Shown here piece by piece: positions 39,784 through 49,533 of a stretch of DNA of 64,000 nt. The position numbers and the translations under genes were made by a program. The notes beneath the pieces were generated by a model. The model was not told the origin of the DNA, searched no databases, and was given only the letters and a program-made list of their open reading frames with translations. The stretch is from assembly GCA_963971575.1 (NCBI GenBank), contig OZ020612.1, positions 36,249,916 to 36,313,915 of the forward strand. The letters are read 5' to 3'. Each line of letters begins with the position of its first letter. Within the stretch, counting starts at the first letter, position 1. This DNA comes from Liopterus haemorrhoidalis (lineage: Eukaryota > Arthropoda > Insecta > Coleoptera > Dytiscidae).

Positions 39784-40857
39784 CTATTTCCCCCCAACTG
39801 TGTTTTCAGGAAAGTTCCAGGGTATAACGAAGGTTTTGAATGCATCTAATCGCTGCCAGGGGGTCAGCTTAGACCGCAGAATCGCTAATCCGAGCTCCGC
39901 TATGTCAGCTAGGGGCTTATTGTATGGAACCGCCGAGAATCCTACCGGCGCGCCTAGGAAGTTCTCGTAATCGGACACGCTTTCAAACCGCGGAATATTC
40001 TCACCCGCTATAGTGAAGTCTGTACAGTGGACACCTAAGGACGGGTTAGTTTTAATGTGTAAGGTCTTGCATTTACTTCCGTTCAATGTCAGTGACAGTT
40101 GGTTTAGTGTACAGCTCACGGTATATAGGCTTCTCTGTAGCTCTGCTGGAGTCCACCGAGCAGGACCAGATCATCTGCGTATGCCAGTATCTTGTGGGAG
40201 GTGTGATTCCCCTGGATTTTTCGTATTATCGGGTCGACCGCCAAACAGAATAATAATCCACTCAGCGGGCAATCTTGTCTTGCAGATAAATCTCTGGTGT
40301 CGGTCCTCCGGCTGTTAATATTTTCGTTACACTACCTGAAACGAGATCTTCTGCTATAACGGTTAGAGAGTCACCTGCTCCTGTGCTCCTTACAGCATCA
40401 GTTACTGCTCCATGCGGGACTGCGCCGAATGCATTAGATATGTCCAGCCATGCTACGCAGAGGCGCTGTCTACCTCGCCTAGCCTGCTCAATGGAGTGTC
40501 TGAGCACGTAATTGTGTTCAAACACACCGTCATGTGGTAGGAACCCCTTCTGTGCTGGGTGTAACACTTGGTTATCTTGTATCCAGGCTGTTAGCCTAGT
40601 TGCGATGCATCCGGTGTACAACTTGTAAATGGTGATTGTTAGCTTTCACTCGGTTCAGCTTTCTTATGTATTAGTACGGTCTTTGATTTTTTCCAAGTAT
40701 CTGGTGTCTTTTTGTGTTTTAAACCAACATTGTAGATTAGGGTCAGTATAAGCCCTTCAGGATCCACGCGTCGCGACATCGCGTATGTAATGCGGTGCGG
40801 GTCCGGTGCGGTGTTCTCAGCCCGTCGCAAATTTTCTGCAACCTCACGTGGATCCAA
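39784..40857 (-). pseudogene. Utopia copy 1: reverse transcriptase
   Basis: Broken frames give AENTAPDPHRITYAMSRRVD (40857-40639), CIATRLTAWI, LHPAQKGFLPHDGVFEHNYV and AWLDISNAFGAVPHGAV with motif A (40621-40262), then PLSGLLFCLAVDPIIRKIQ (motif B) and LAYADDLVLL, YADD at 40170-40181, and LSLTLNGSKCKTLHIKT (40119-39784). At least three frameshifts separate the blocks, so the copy cannot make an active enzyme. The motif order and wording match the other Utopia copy at 50840-51950. Confidence 0.88.
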
Positions 40858-41551
40858 GCTCTAGTTGAGGGCGGTTGAGGTCTCTGGTGGCCACCTCATA
40901 TACTTCCGGGTCGTGCCTCCGCGTTCCCCATGCGGTAACAAAGTGCCTTGTTACTACATCACGGCTTATTTGGCACCTCGGGTTTTTATCCCCAGCTAAT
41001 AACCTAATGGCTCTTCTGCGGCTGAAGCGGTACAGCTTTTGTAACTGCTGCGCATCGTTGATATCTGGCTGCTGTCTGAGGTGGCCCCTCGGTTCCTTGA
41101 TGGGCTTCAGGCCAACGTGCGTTGCCACGTAGACTGTCCTTCATAGACTGGCAGTGTCTGTTATAATCCTGTCTACAATATTTATAAAAGATTCCCATAC
41201 CTGCTCGTCCTGTCATGTAAGAAGTTCCTCCAGGTCTGCTTAATACTTCTCTAGCGGTTCTCGACTGTCGTTACTCCCCGCAGCTTCTCTTTGTGCCCGT
41301 GCTGCAACTTGGGGTTCTCTATGTCTAGTAAAGTTCTGACTCCCGGGGAGGTGGTGATTGGTGCTCACCGAGTTCTCTTCGTGATCGGCTGAAGTATCAT
41401 TTAATGGTTTGGTCTTCTCGTTGCTCATGATCGCCATTTGGTTCCGGATCTTCCTCGTGATGGTCTTCGCGATGCTGAGTTCTCAGAGGAATTCTTCAGC
41501 TGGGCGGGCATATGAAGCTGCTGGAAGGGTGGTTGGGGGTGGTATGATGGT

Positions 41552-42259
41552 TTACCTGGCTCTTGTCTGTCGGGGCCACATTTTCGTCGTGCTCCTGATC
41601 GGACTGCGTCCCTGTTGAGTCATCTTCTTCGCTGAAAGAACTTCCTCTGAGCCTGCGTACTGCTCGTCGCGTGCGCGGTGCAGGCAGTGGTCGGATTCTT
41701 TCAGCACGTACTGCCTATCGTGACTGCTCTTGTGGTTATTCAGGCCTCTAAGAGATCTGAAAGACCGGCCACAGGTGTTACAGCGGTGATAGGTGATGTC
41801 AGCATCGGCGCCGGGTTGCTGGATATCGGTAACTCGGTGAGGCAGGGTACATCTGTGAGCGCTGGGTCTAAGCCCGAGTACTTCACTACAGAACCTGCAA
41901 ACATTTCTGTAAGTTATAATTATGTTATGTACCTTGGCTAGAAACGCTCCAATGATTTCCTGGATGTGGTCCAATCTTGACACTGGAATTCGCTCCGGCA
42001 ACCCTCCATCGTACACCGAAAGATTGCTGGCGTAGGGAATCGGGTTGGTAAGAATAGTGCCATTTAGAGAGAGACTCCTGGTATTTTTTCGGGCAGGGGA
42101 GCGCCTCAGTACTATTGCATCACCATTTTCACTATCTGTAGCTGTGTCTTCCGACTGTAGATCAGATGTGTGCATACGTGGGGCTTCTATCCCGTCCGCA
42201 GACTTTCCCACCGGTCTATAACTTGCAGAGGAAGTTTCTGTCGCAGTGGGCCCCGTCAT
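41552..42259 (-). pseudogene. Utopia copy 1: N-terminal zinc-finger region
   Basis: The frame starts MTGPTATETSSASYRPVG, nearly as in copy 2, and carries AFLAKVHNI, NVCRFCSEVLGLRPSAHRC, and a clear C2H2 finger CNTCGRSFRSLRGLNNHKSS-H. The first finger, present in copy 2 (C-x4-C...H-x4-H), has lost its cysteines here. RLE-type elements use such fingers to bind the target DNA, so these probably recognise U2. A linker with further frameshifts follows (41437-40860). Confidence 0.85.
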
Positions 42260-42269
42260 ACGGGGTGAT

Positions 42270-42304
42270 TACACTTTGATCTTGGCCATAGGCCGAGAAG
42301 CGAT
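42270..42304 (-). ncRNA. U2: U2 snRNA gene, 5' part (nt 1-36)
   Basis: The minus strand reads ATCGCTTCTCGGCCTATGGC, CAAGATCAAAGTGTA: the invariant 5' end of U2, one T short in loop I. It stops inside GTAGTA, which pairs with the intron branchpoint, and the Utopia element begins at once. The downstream part of the gene is at 37478-37627. No clear proximal sequence element could be identified about 50-60 bp upstream. Confidence 0.93.
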
Positions 42305-42801
42305 ACTAATTGCAAGTTTTTGAGGGTAGTTATTCCACCCAGAACAGCTTCTGATATCGAGAAACAAGTCAGCGCCATCCGTTATATGACGATACAACTG
42401 CATTTCGTTGACAACTACTTCATCTTGTGTTAAGCGGTGCATATTTCACAATAGAGTGTAGCTGCGCATGTTTCACAATAGAGTTCAACTGCGCATAATT
42501 ACTGTTTCGCAGCATCTAGTTGCGCATAATGCATTTCACGCAGCTTGCCAAACAATGAAACTAAAAAACATCTAGTATTGTATTGTAAAGGGGAATATGA
42601 TATCTAATTTTATTATATTTGTAGTCTCAAATGTGGTAAATAACAATTATCACTCACAATAAACTAATTATTAAAGTTTATATTATTCTTATTGTTCTTT
42701 CACAAATAATCAAACAATATTAAAACACATTTATGACATAAAACAAAGTTCATAATTAAAACAGATATTATAATGGACACATAGCAATCCCAATGATCCA
42801 A
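42305..42801. other. U2 5' flank with a 27-bp tandem duplication
   Basis: Upstream of U2 lie two 27-bp units, 42439-42465 and 42466-42492, sharing TTTCACAATAGAGT and GCTGC/ACTGC ends, with a more diverged third (GCATAATTACTG...). They are 135-190 bp upstream of the U2 start. No gene is present. Whether they act on U2 transcription is unknown. Confidence 0.5.
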
Positions 42802-42832
42802 ACAGAATAGACCCCCTAGGGGTCTATTCTGT
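42802..42832. repeat. 14-bp perfect palindrome with CTA loop
   Basis: ACAGAATAGACCCC and GGGGTCTATTCTGT are exact reverse complements around CTA. It stands at the left edge of repeat X copy 2. A similar hairpin, also with CTA in the loop, is at 49208-49240. Confidence 0.8.
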
Positions 42833-42950
42833 AACTTCTCGACAGTCACATGCACAGTGTCATGTCACCTATGCACACTGCACTATCTTCGTAGACTGTC
42901 CTTTGTGATGTTGTTTTGTAAAGGAAGATTTTACTAGGAAAAAAACAAAA

Positions 42951-43981
42951 ATGGCGGATGGTAACGACAGTGAAAATTCAACCAAGTGCATTAATTGCAA
43001 ACTAAAAGTGAGTTTTGAAAGTGTAAAAGTGCTTAAGTGTGGTGGGCCCTGTAACGAGGTGGTTCATCTACAATGTACAACTTTTAAGCCGAAGGAGCTC
43101 CAGTTCCTCGAAAAAAACGAATCCGTTAAATGGCATTGTCAGCAGTGCATTAACGGACAAAACCACCAAACACCAGCAAAGGTGCATCAAATCAATGAAA
43201 CTTACCTGATTTCATTAAATAATAAAATAGAAAAGTGCCTGGAACTAATCAGCCACCAAAATATGGAAATCAATAATCTTAAAAAGATTATTGAAGTACA
43301 AAAATAACGGAAAATCTTCCAAAAAATCCTGTCAAAATGGCAGCACCACATAAATCACCAACAGCGAAGGTAATTTCTGTTGCCACCATGCACGACTTCG
43401 CAGAATCCCGAGAATCGTATGTGTCAAAATTACGATCAAAAGCAACTAGCGATACCAAAAAAACTAACCAAAAAACTACCAAACTACCACCAATTATGCC
43501 ACAAACAGCAAAAGAAGATGTCCCAACAGCAACCCCCTCACAACACGGAAACACGAACAAAAAAATCGATGATGATGGATTCCAGATACAAAAGAGAAAA
43601 CGAAAACCACAAAAGAAATTTGGTACTGCGGAATCAACGGGAACCAACAATGACAGTACTCTGCGGGGACTCCAAAGGAAAGTCTGGCTATTCATATCCA
43701 GAGTCCAGAACAATTGCAGTGAAAAAATGTTAATTAATTATTTAATTAATAAAACGAATTCACAAGATTTCACAGTCCAAGAATTAAATCCAAGTGAGTC
43801 CAAAAGTTACAAGTGTTTTAAAATAAGCGCAGATTTCTCATTAAAAGACACCCTCTATAATAATAATTTCTGGCCAATGGGCGTTACTTTTACTAGATAC
43901 AATTTTAATATAGAGGATTATAACAAAAGTGGTAAAAACAATTTTTTAGACAAACATACAATTCGGGATCGAACCCCGTAA
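42951..43981 (+). pseudogene. CR1-like ORF1: PHD-type finger, coiled coil, RNA-binding domain
   Basis: ORF1 starts at ATGGCGG. Residues 10-70 form a C4-H-C3-like finger (KCINCKLKV...KCGGPCNEVVHLQC...WHCQQC), as in PHD-containing ORF1 proteins of CR1-group elements. A Lys/Leu/Ile-rich coiled coil follows (IEKCLELISHQNMEINNLKK). One base is gained or lost in the AAAAATAA run near 43300. The other frame continues through a basic stretch (QIQKRKRKPQKKFG) to VWLFISRVQNN...YKCFKISADFS...WPMGVTFTRYNF, the RRM-like/FP-type domain. It ends DRTP at TAA, which overlaps the ORF2 start (TAATG, 43979-43983), suggesting termination-reinitiation. Confidence 0.82.
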
Positions 43982-46785
43982 TGGGCGGGACGCTGAATAT
44001 TTTCTATATAAATATACAGTCCATTAGAAATAAAATTGAAATTTTAGAACATTTTATTCACAGCAATGAAACAGAATTCCAGATTATTTGTTTAAGTGAG
44101 CACTGGCTCGAATCTGAACAGTATATTAATATAGAAGGATATTCAACAGCCACACAATATAATCGAACCCACCATGAACACGGAGGAGTCTTAATATTAG
44201 TTAAAGAAAATGTAAATTACAAAGAAATTACTTACATAAATAATTTGAGCCAAGATATTCACGCGGAATTTTGTGCAATTGAACTCACAGAAATAAACAC
44301 TATTCTTATCACTACATACAGGTCAACAGTAGGAAATTATGATATTTTTTTAACGACACTAAACTCAATATTAGAACTCAGCAACACTAAAAATATTATA
44401 CTGGCAGGTGATTTTAATACAGATTTTCGTAGTAATTCACAAGAAAAAAATGGATTTTCTTAACCTTATAGCGTCACACAACGCACACATAACAACTACT
44501 GAATATACGCGCGTTACTTCGCACTCAAAAACATGTATTGACAATGTCGTTACCAACTACGACATGACCAAAACTAACACACAAGTCATTAATCCCTGCT
44601 TATCAGACCATCTAGGTATTATTTTTTCTTTGAAAATTACCAACCCTAATTCAAATAAAAATATGTCAAAAGAAGAGGAACTGATTTATCCGATAAACAC
44701 TAAAACTATTAAAAAATTTCAAGAACATTTACAAAGTATAACATGGAGTAATATTTTTGATTGTAAAAATGCGCAAACCTGCTACCATAAATTTAATAAT
44801 ATTTTGAACAGTAGTCTAAAAAATTCTTTCACACCCAAACTAAAAAAACAACATACTGCAAATAAAAAACGTAAAATATATAATAAAGATTTAGAATCTA
44901 TGAAACAAACTTTACTTCTGATATATGAACTAACAATTAGTCGCCCAAGTGAAAAAATTAAAAAGATCTATAAATCATATAAAAATAAATATAAACTTAA
45001 AATAACGGAACTCAAGAAAGAAAAAAATAAAATTTTTGTTTTAAACTCGTCCAACAAAAATAAAGCAGTATGGGATCTTATCAAAAAGGAAACCAAGGGA
45101 ACTGGAAATAGCACAAATATGTCCAAACTTACTCCAGACGAATACAACATTTTTTTTTTTGCAATGTAGCGATAAATATAGTAAACAATCTACCCTGCAC
45201 CAACACAAGTTATGAACAAGCGGTACAGTCCTTGGTTGTCAAAAGCGTTAATTCTTTTTATCTGCATCCTACAGACGTGCACGAAATAAGAACCATAACT
45301 AACAACTTACACAAATCTAAAAGTAAAGATATCTATGGTTTCAATGTAGAAATAATAAAATCAGTAGTTCATCTGATCGAAGAGCCCTTGTGTCATATAA
45401 TAAACCTCTGCCTTAGCTCGGGATATTTTCCTTCTGAGTTAAAAACTGCTAGAGTTATACCGGTACTTAAAAGTGGAGATCCAAACGATGCCAGTAATTA
45501 TAGGCCAATCTTTATATAACCTATTCTTTCAAAAAAATTTGAAAAAGTAATCAAAGATAGGCTGGTCAAATATCTTAATAAAAATAACATCCTAACTAGC
45601 ACGCAATACGGCTTTCAAACCAGTCTATCAACTGAGGACGCACTTATAGAAGCGATAAATGCTATCCAAAATTCCCTTGAGAACGGCAAAATATTAACAG
45701 CCAGTTTCTGTGACCTTAGCAAGGCCTTTGATTGCGTGTCTCATGAAATTCTACTGGCGAAACTCGAATGCTACGGCATTAGAGGTACAGCACTCGATTT
45801 ATTTGAATCGTATTTGACAAATAGGAATCAAATGGTGCAATTAAACGGTACATACTCGAAATCCCAAAAAATAATGTATGGAATAGCCCAGGGTTCTGTA
45901 ATAGGCCCAATCCTATTCCTGCTCTATATTAACGACCTGCCTAGCAATATACCGGTGAAAACAATTTTATTTGCAGATGACACAACGTTTTTATGCGCAG
46001 AAAACACCCTAGAGTCGATAACCACTCTGATTCAACGCACGGTTGAAATTGCAGAAAACTGGTTTACTGCAAATAAACTAAAATTAAATAAAAATAAAAC
46101 CCAGAACCTTTTTATAACAAATAAAAAAATTTTACCCATAAAGAAAGCTAATGTTAAGTTTTTGGGCATATATCTCGATACTGACCTAGACTGGAAACAC
46201 CATATTTTTAAAACTAGCACTAAACTATCTTCAGTGCTCTACGCTCTAAAAAGACTAATGCTGTTGACAACCGAGGACACAGCAAAACAAGCGTATTTCG
46301 CACTTTTTCATAGTCGTTTACGGTACGGCATATTATTGTGGGGCTCAAGTCCACATAGCAAACGACTTTTTATAATTCAAAAAAGAGCTATACGAATCTT
46401 AACTAAAAGCGGGCTGACGGAACACTGCAAGCCTTTATTAAAAAAATTAAAAGTATTACCATTACCATGTCTATACATATATTACTGCCTAATCCACACA
46501 AAGAAACAAATTAATAAATTTTCCACCCATGCTAGCATACACTCTCATAATACACGACAAAAATATCACCTAGTTACCAAACAAGTAAGACTAGCAGGCT
46601 CCACGCACAGCCCCGACTACTGGGGACCAATATTTTATAACAAACTACCGCAGGACATCAAAGATCTTCCAGTTGTTAAGTTTAAAACTAATATTAGTAA
46701 TTTCCTACATGAACACTGCTATTATACTATGCAAGAATTTCTTTGTAGTAATTTTTTTGCTAGTTTTGTTAACAAAATATTGTAA
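43981..46785 (+). pseudogene. CR1-like ORF2: APE endonuclease and reverse transcriptase
   Basis: The endonuclease begins LNIFYINIQSIRNKIEILEH and has ICLSEHWLE, ILAGDFNTDF (catalytic Asp/Asn) and LSDHLGIIF (catalytic His). A frameshift falls in a seven-A run near 44450 and another in a T run near 45155. The RT starts SKDIYGFNVEIIK; RPIFI then stop at 45517-45519 (TTA to TAA by context) interrupts it. It continues SFCDLSKAFDCVSHEILL, YGIAQGSVIGPILFLLYIND, FADD at 45970-45981, and KFLGIYLDTDLDWKHHIF. The C-terminus reads HSPDYWGPIFYNKLPQDIKD. No RNase H. Both frameshifts at homopolymers should be rechecked against reads. Confidence 0.87.
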
Positions 46786-47436
46786 ATTACATATGTATTT
46801 ACTGCTTTGTCAGTTTATGACGATGATATGCATGTAAAAATGTCTTACTCTAATAAAGATTATTATTATTATTATTATGTATTCGGCGTTATCGAAAATA
46901 AGTAGCGCCATTTTGAAATTTTGACATATTGCGATAGTCAGAATAGACTTCTAACAGGGGGTAATTTTGGATAGAAATGCCAAAAGTCTTTCAAAATATT
47001 AATAATAATTCCGGAAATATATAGAATTCCTTCAAGAATGTTCACTGTAAGATAATGTTGTCACTGGGATCAATGGAGAGGATTGCAGAAGATTGGATAC
47101 ATTGCGTAAAACAGCTTAGTTAGATGAATTAAATTTTATTAGAAGTATCTTATATGTTTAAAAAAATATAAATGATCTTCTCGAGTTGCATCAATCGTGG
47201 CTGAGAGTGGACGTCTTAACATGCAAAGTTAATTAGACTGTCAAAAAAAGTCACACAATTAAAAATTTTATTTTAAATATTTGTTACCTAGTATAGTGAG
47301 TGATAACATAAGTTAAGTAATAAATATAATGTAAATAGATGTGGTTAAATTAATATGACTTATTCTATAAATATCCAATCAGTAAGTTTTACTAAATAGT
47401 TTAAAAATAAAAGTGAAACTTATTAAGTAAATCAAA

Positions 47437-48556
47437 ATGCCGGACTACAAAGATATTAAAGATTAAAAAAAAAAAAACAACCCTCGAAGAGAAACTTAAT
47501 TCTCTCGGTCTTGATACACGTGGTAATAAAGCAGCCCTAGTTGAGAGATTGCGTTAGGCGAGTTCCTCATCAACTAATGATGAAAGTTCTTAGTCAATAA
47601 ATTATAGCCAAGATGAAATAATAAATCTAAAAAATAATAATAAAAAATTTGATATTGAGAATAAAAGACTAAACACCATAATTCAAAATCTAAATGACGA
47701 AAATTTGGAATTAAGAAAACAATTGAATAAAAACCAAAATGGACATGTTACTCAGGTCATTGAACTCTCTCCGATCAGGAATACGTCACAACCCCTGGTC
47801 ACACCTACGCTCAGGACACCATGTGCAGCTCATAGGCGCATTGACGAAAAACGAGCCCCCCAACATACGGCTCCACCAACTAAGCAGTCAGCTGAGCAAG
47901 AAGCACCATGCGTCAATCAGACGCGCAATGACAACAGCCAGTTATCCCTTCCTACAACTCCAACACCGAACAGGACAACAGCTGATTCCCATGTCAAACA
48001 ATCAACAGGAACTAGCAACTTGTTAGTATTAGGATAGGGTGACTATTTTCTTGGAGAAGGCAATGCGGGACGGAGCAAAAAAAAGGTCGTCACTTCCGAA
48101 ATATAAGTGAAGAGCAAACAAAAAAAAGGTCCTCACCTCCCAAATATAAGTACAGAGCAAAATTCGGCCCTGGGGACACCAAATCAAAATGCGGGACGTC
48201 CCGCGAAATGCGAGACGAATGGTCACCCTATATTAGGAGATAGTCAAGCGAGGGGAATTGGGCCCTTATTTCATAAACATTGCAGCAAATTTAATGTAGA
48301 AAACAATTTTATTATAATTAGTACTTTCAAACCAAATGCGAAAACTAAAGATGTAATATGTAATATAAAAGCACTAACACACAACTTTACTTTTGAGGAT
48401 TATGTTGTAATAATGGCCGGCGCAAACGACTTTATAAATAATAATAGTATTAGTTTAGTGGCCAAGTTATATAGGGATTTAAAAAAGAATATACGATTTA
48501 CAAATATTATAATAAGTGCAGTACCTTGTTGTATGCCAACCTTTTCTGCACTTTAG
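47437..48556 (+). pseudogene. SAP / coiled-coil / SGNH-hydrolase ORF1-like remnant
   Basis: From ATG 47437 the frame reads MPDYKDIKD, then an A run with a stop, TLEEKLNSLGLDTRGNKAAL-VERLR (a SAP DNA-binding domain), stop, ASSSTNDESS, stop, then a coiled coil (IENKRLNTIIQNLNDENLEL), a Pro/Thr/Gln-rich linker, and LLVLG. A 196-bp MITE plus duplication interrupts at 48035. After it, DSQARGIGPLFHKHCSKFN and YVVIMAGANDFINNN continue: with the MITE removed, LLVLGDSQARG forms SGNH block I and GANDF block III. Both in-frame stops near 47556 and 47592 are CAG-to-TAG by context. SGNH (esterase) domains occur in ORF1 of CR1/L2 elements. No ORF2 follows. Confidence 0.72.
48035..48230. mobile_element. hAT-type MITE (TAGGGTGACTA ends), 8-bp duplication
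   Basis: TAGGGTGACTA at 48035 pairs with TGGTCACCCTA at 48230. TATTAGGA stands on both sides (48027-48034 and 48231-48238). The interior repeats GGTCCTCACCTCC / AAATATAAGTGAAGAGCAAA units and ends in TCCCGCGAAATGCG-like words, as in the copy at 13580. It splits the SGNH GDS motif of the surrounding ORF. Confidence 0.92.
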
Positions 48557-49511
48557 TAATTGTATATTATAAATGCATTTAGTTTATGAGGCTGAGTCAC
48601 CTGGAGGTAAAGAAAGGTACCTTTTTCAATTTAGTTCTAAACATTATTTGTCATATTACTTTACTACCCTAAATTGCTTTCATTGACGTAGATTTCCAAA
48701 TTTAGTTATAATTGCATTTTTATTACCTTACAGTTAACCAACAATAAACCCTAAAGACCCTCCCAATGACTCAATTCTCTCGTAGGTAAAATTTGTTTAT
48801 TTAAATAGCGCTGTTAAATTAGTTCTTAAGTTCAGTTCTCGTATAGTAACCTGGAGTATCACATCACATACCTTAATTTTAAATAAAACTATGAGTTAGT
48901 AGAAGCAAGTGTATTTCATTCGTTCCCAACATCCATCGGACTACAACAACCTTTCAATTTACAAATGCCATATTTAAACAAAAATATTTATAATTTTAAT
49001 ACAAATTTTTATACAACTTATGTGAAAATACTTTCAATTTTTATTAGTTTGACCCAAACTTATTTCTTATAAGCTGTTCACTTTTGTAAGAACACACTAT
49101 GGTCTATTTCAAAGTAGAAAACAGTAGATAGCACTGCGAACCGAGTACGATTTACACTGATCAAATACAGTATAGCGGTAAGTTACAACTAGGGCATGGG
49201 CTAACCATTGCTAACCCAGTCGCTACGACTGGGTTAGCAAATGATTTTTTTTTAATATAAAAAAGGTTAGTAAGATATTGAAATAAACAAGGCAGATAAT
49301 ACACTTACGTTATTTATACGACATAAATTCAGTTTAATGGGAAATTTGAAAAAGTTAAAAAAATATTAATTTTAAAAATTATGTACTATATATGTATAAA
49401 TGAGAGATTTGGCTAAAATAGTTTAAATAAAGCAATAAAACAAACAATATATCTTCAGAGCTAAAGTTTCTTATTTAAATAATTATTGTAAATAAAAATT
49501 AAAAATATATG
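48557..49511. other. spacer with one strong hairpin
   Basis: No gene was recognised. At 49208-49240 TTGCTAACCCAGTCG and its exact complement surround CTA, followed by a T-rich tract (ATTTTTTTTT). The rest is AT-rich. Confidence 0.5.
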
Positions 49512-49533
49512 ATTACGCAGATTATCTTCCCGT

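Larger units (their letters stand above)
37628..42269 (-). mobile_element. Utopia-like RLE retrotransposon in U2 (copy 1)
   Basis: A 4.64-kb non-LTR element inserted in sense in the U2 snRNA gene after GTGTA. It encodes, in order, zinc fingers, reverse transcriptase, a CCHC-type motif and a restriction-like endonuclease (RLE). Elements of this structure that target U2 snRNA genes are known as Utopia (NeSL clade). Only about 10 bases precede the ORF start (42259), so the transcript could be read from the U2 promoter; this is an inference. The 3' region (37628-38594) is AT-rich, ends AATAAAACA, and contains a hairpin repeat (38192-38339). No full target duplication is visible; U2 nt 37-38 are missing at the 3' junction. 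Confidence 0.9.
42921..46877 (+). mobile_element. full-length CR1/L2-like non-LTR retrotransposon
   Basis: A 3.96-kb element with a 30-base 5' UTR, ORF1, ORF2 and a 3' end of AATAAAG plus (ATT)n at 46854-46877. It is flanked by a TGTA duplication and an identified pre-insertion site (repeat X). Both ends being present makes it the most complete element of this group here. Damage is limited to frameshifts, mostly in homopolymer runs, and one nonsense codon, so it is young. Confidence 0.88.
42833..47180 (+). repeat. dispersed repeat X, copy 2, split by a retrotransposon
   Basis: The left piece (42833-42920, TCTCGACAGTCACATGCA onward) and the right piece (46878-47170, TATCGAAAATAAGTAGCGCC to ATTAGAAGTATCTTATATGT) together follow the uninterrupted copy at 3046-3475. 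The break falls in TTGATTTGAATTCG of copy 1, where TGTA is duplicated (42917-42920 and 46878-46881). Confidence 0.8.

Noticed and set aside
41678..41941. plus-strand frames over Utopia copy 1
   Set aside because: Antisense shadows of the zinc-finger region, which has clear motifs on the minus strand.
42305..42370. U2 proximal sequence element and 3' box
   Set aside because: No stretch upstream of U2 or downstream of 37478 matched a recalled insect PSE or 3' box well enough to claim.
43960..43980. tRNA B-box-like word GGGATCGAACCCC
   Set aside because: It lies at the end of the CR1-like ORF1 with no A box or cloverleaf around it.
49208..49250. bacterial-type intrinsic terminator (hairpin plus T run)
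   Set aside because: All other evidence is eukaryotic; no gene ends here. Kept only as a hairpin.
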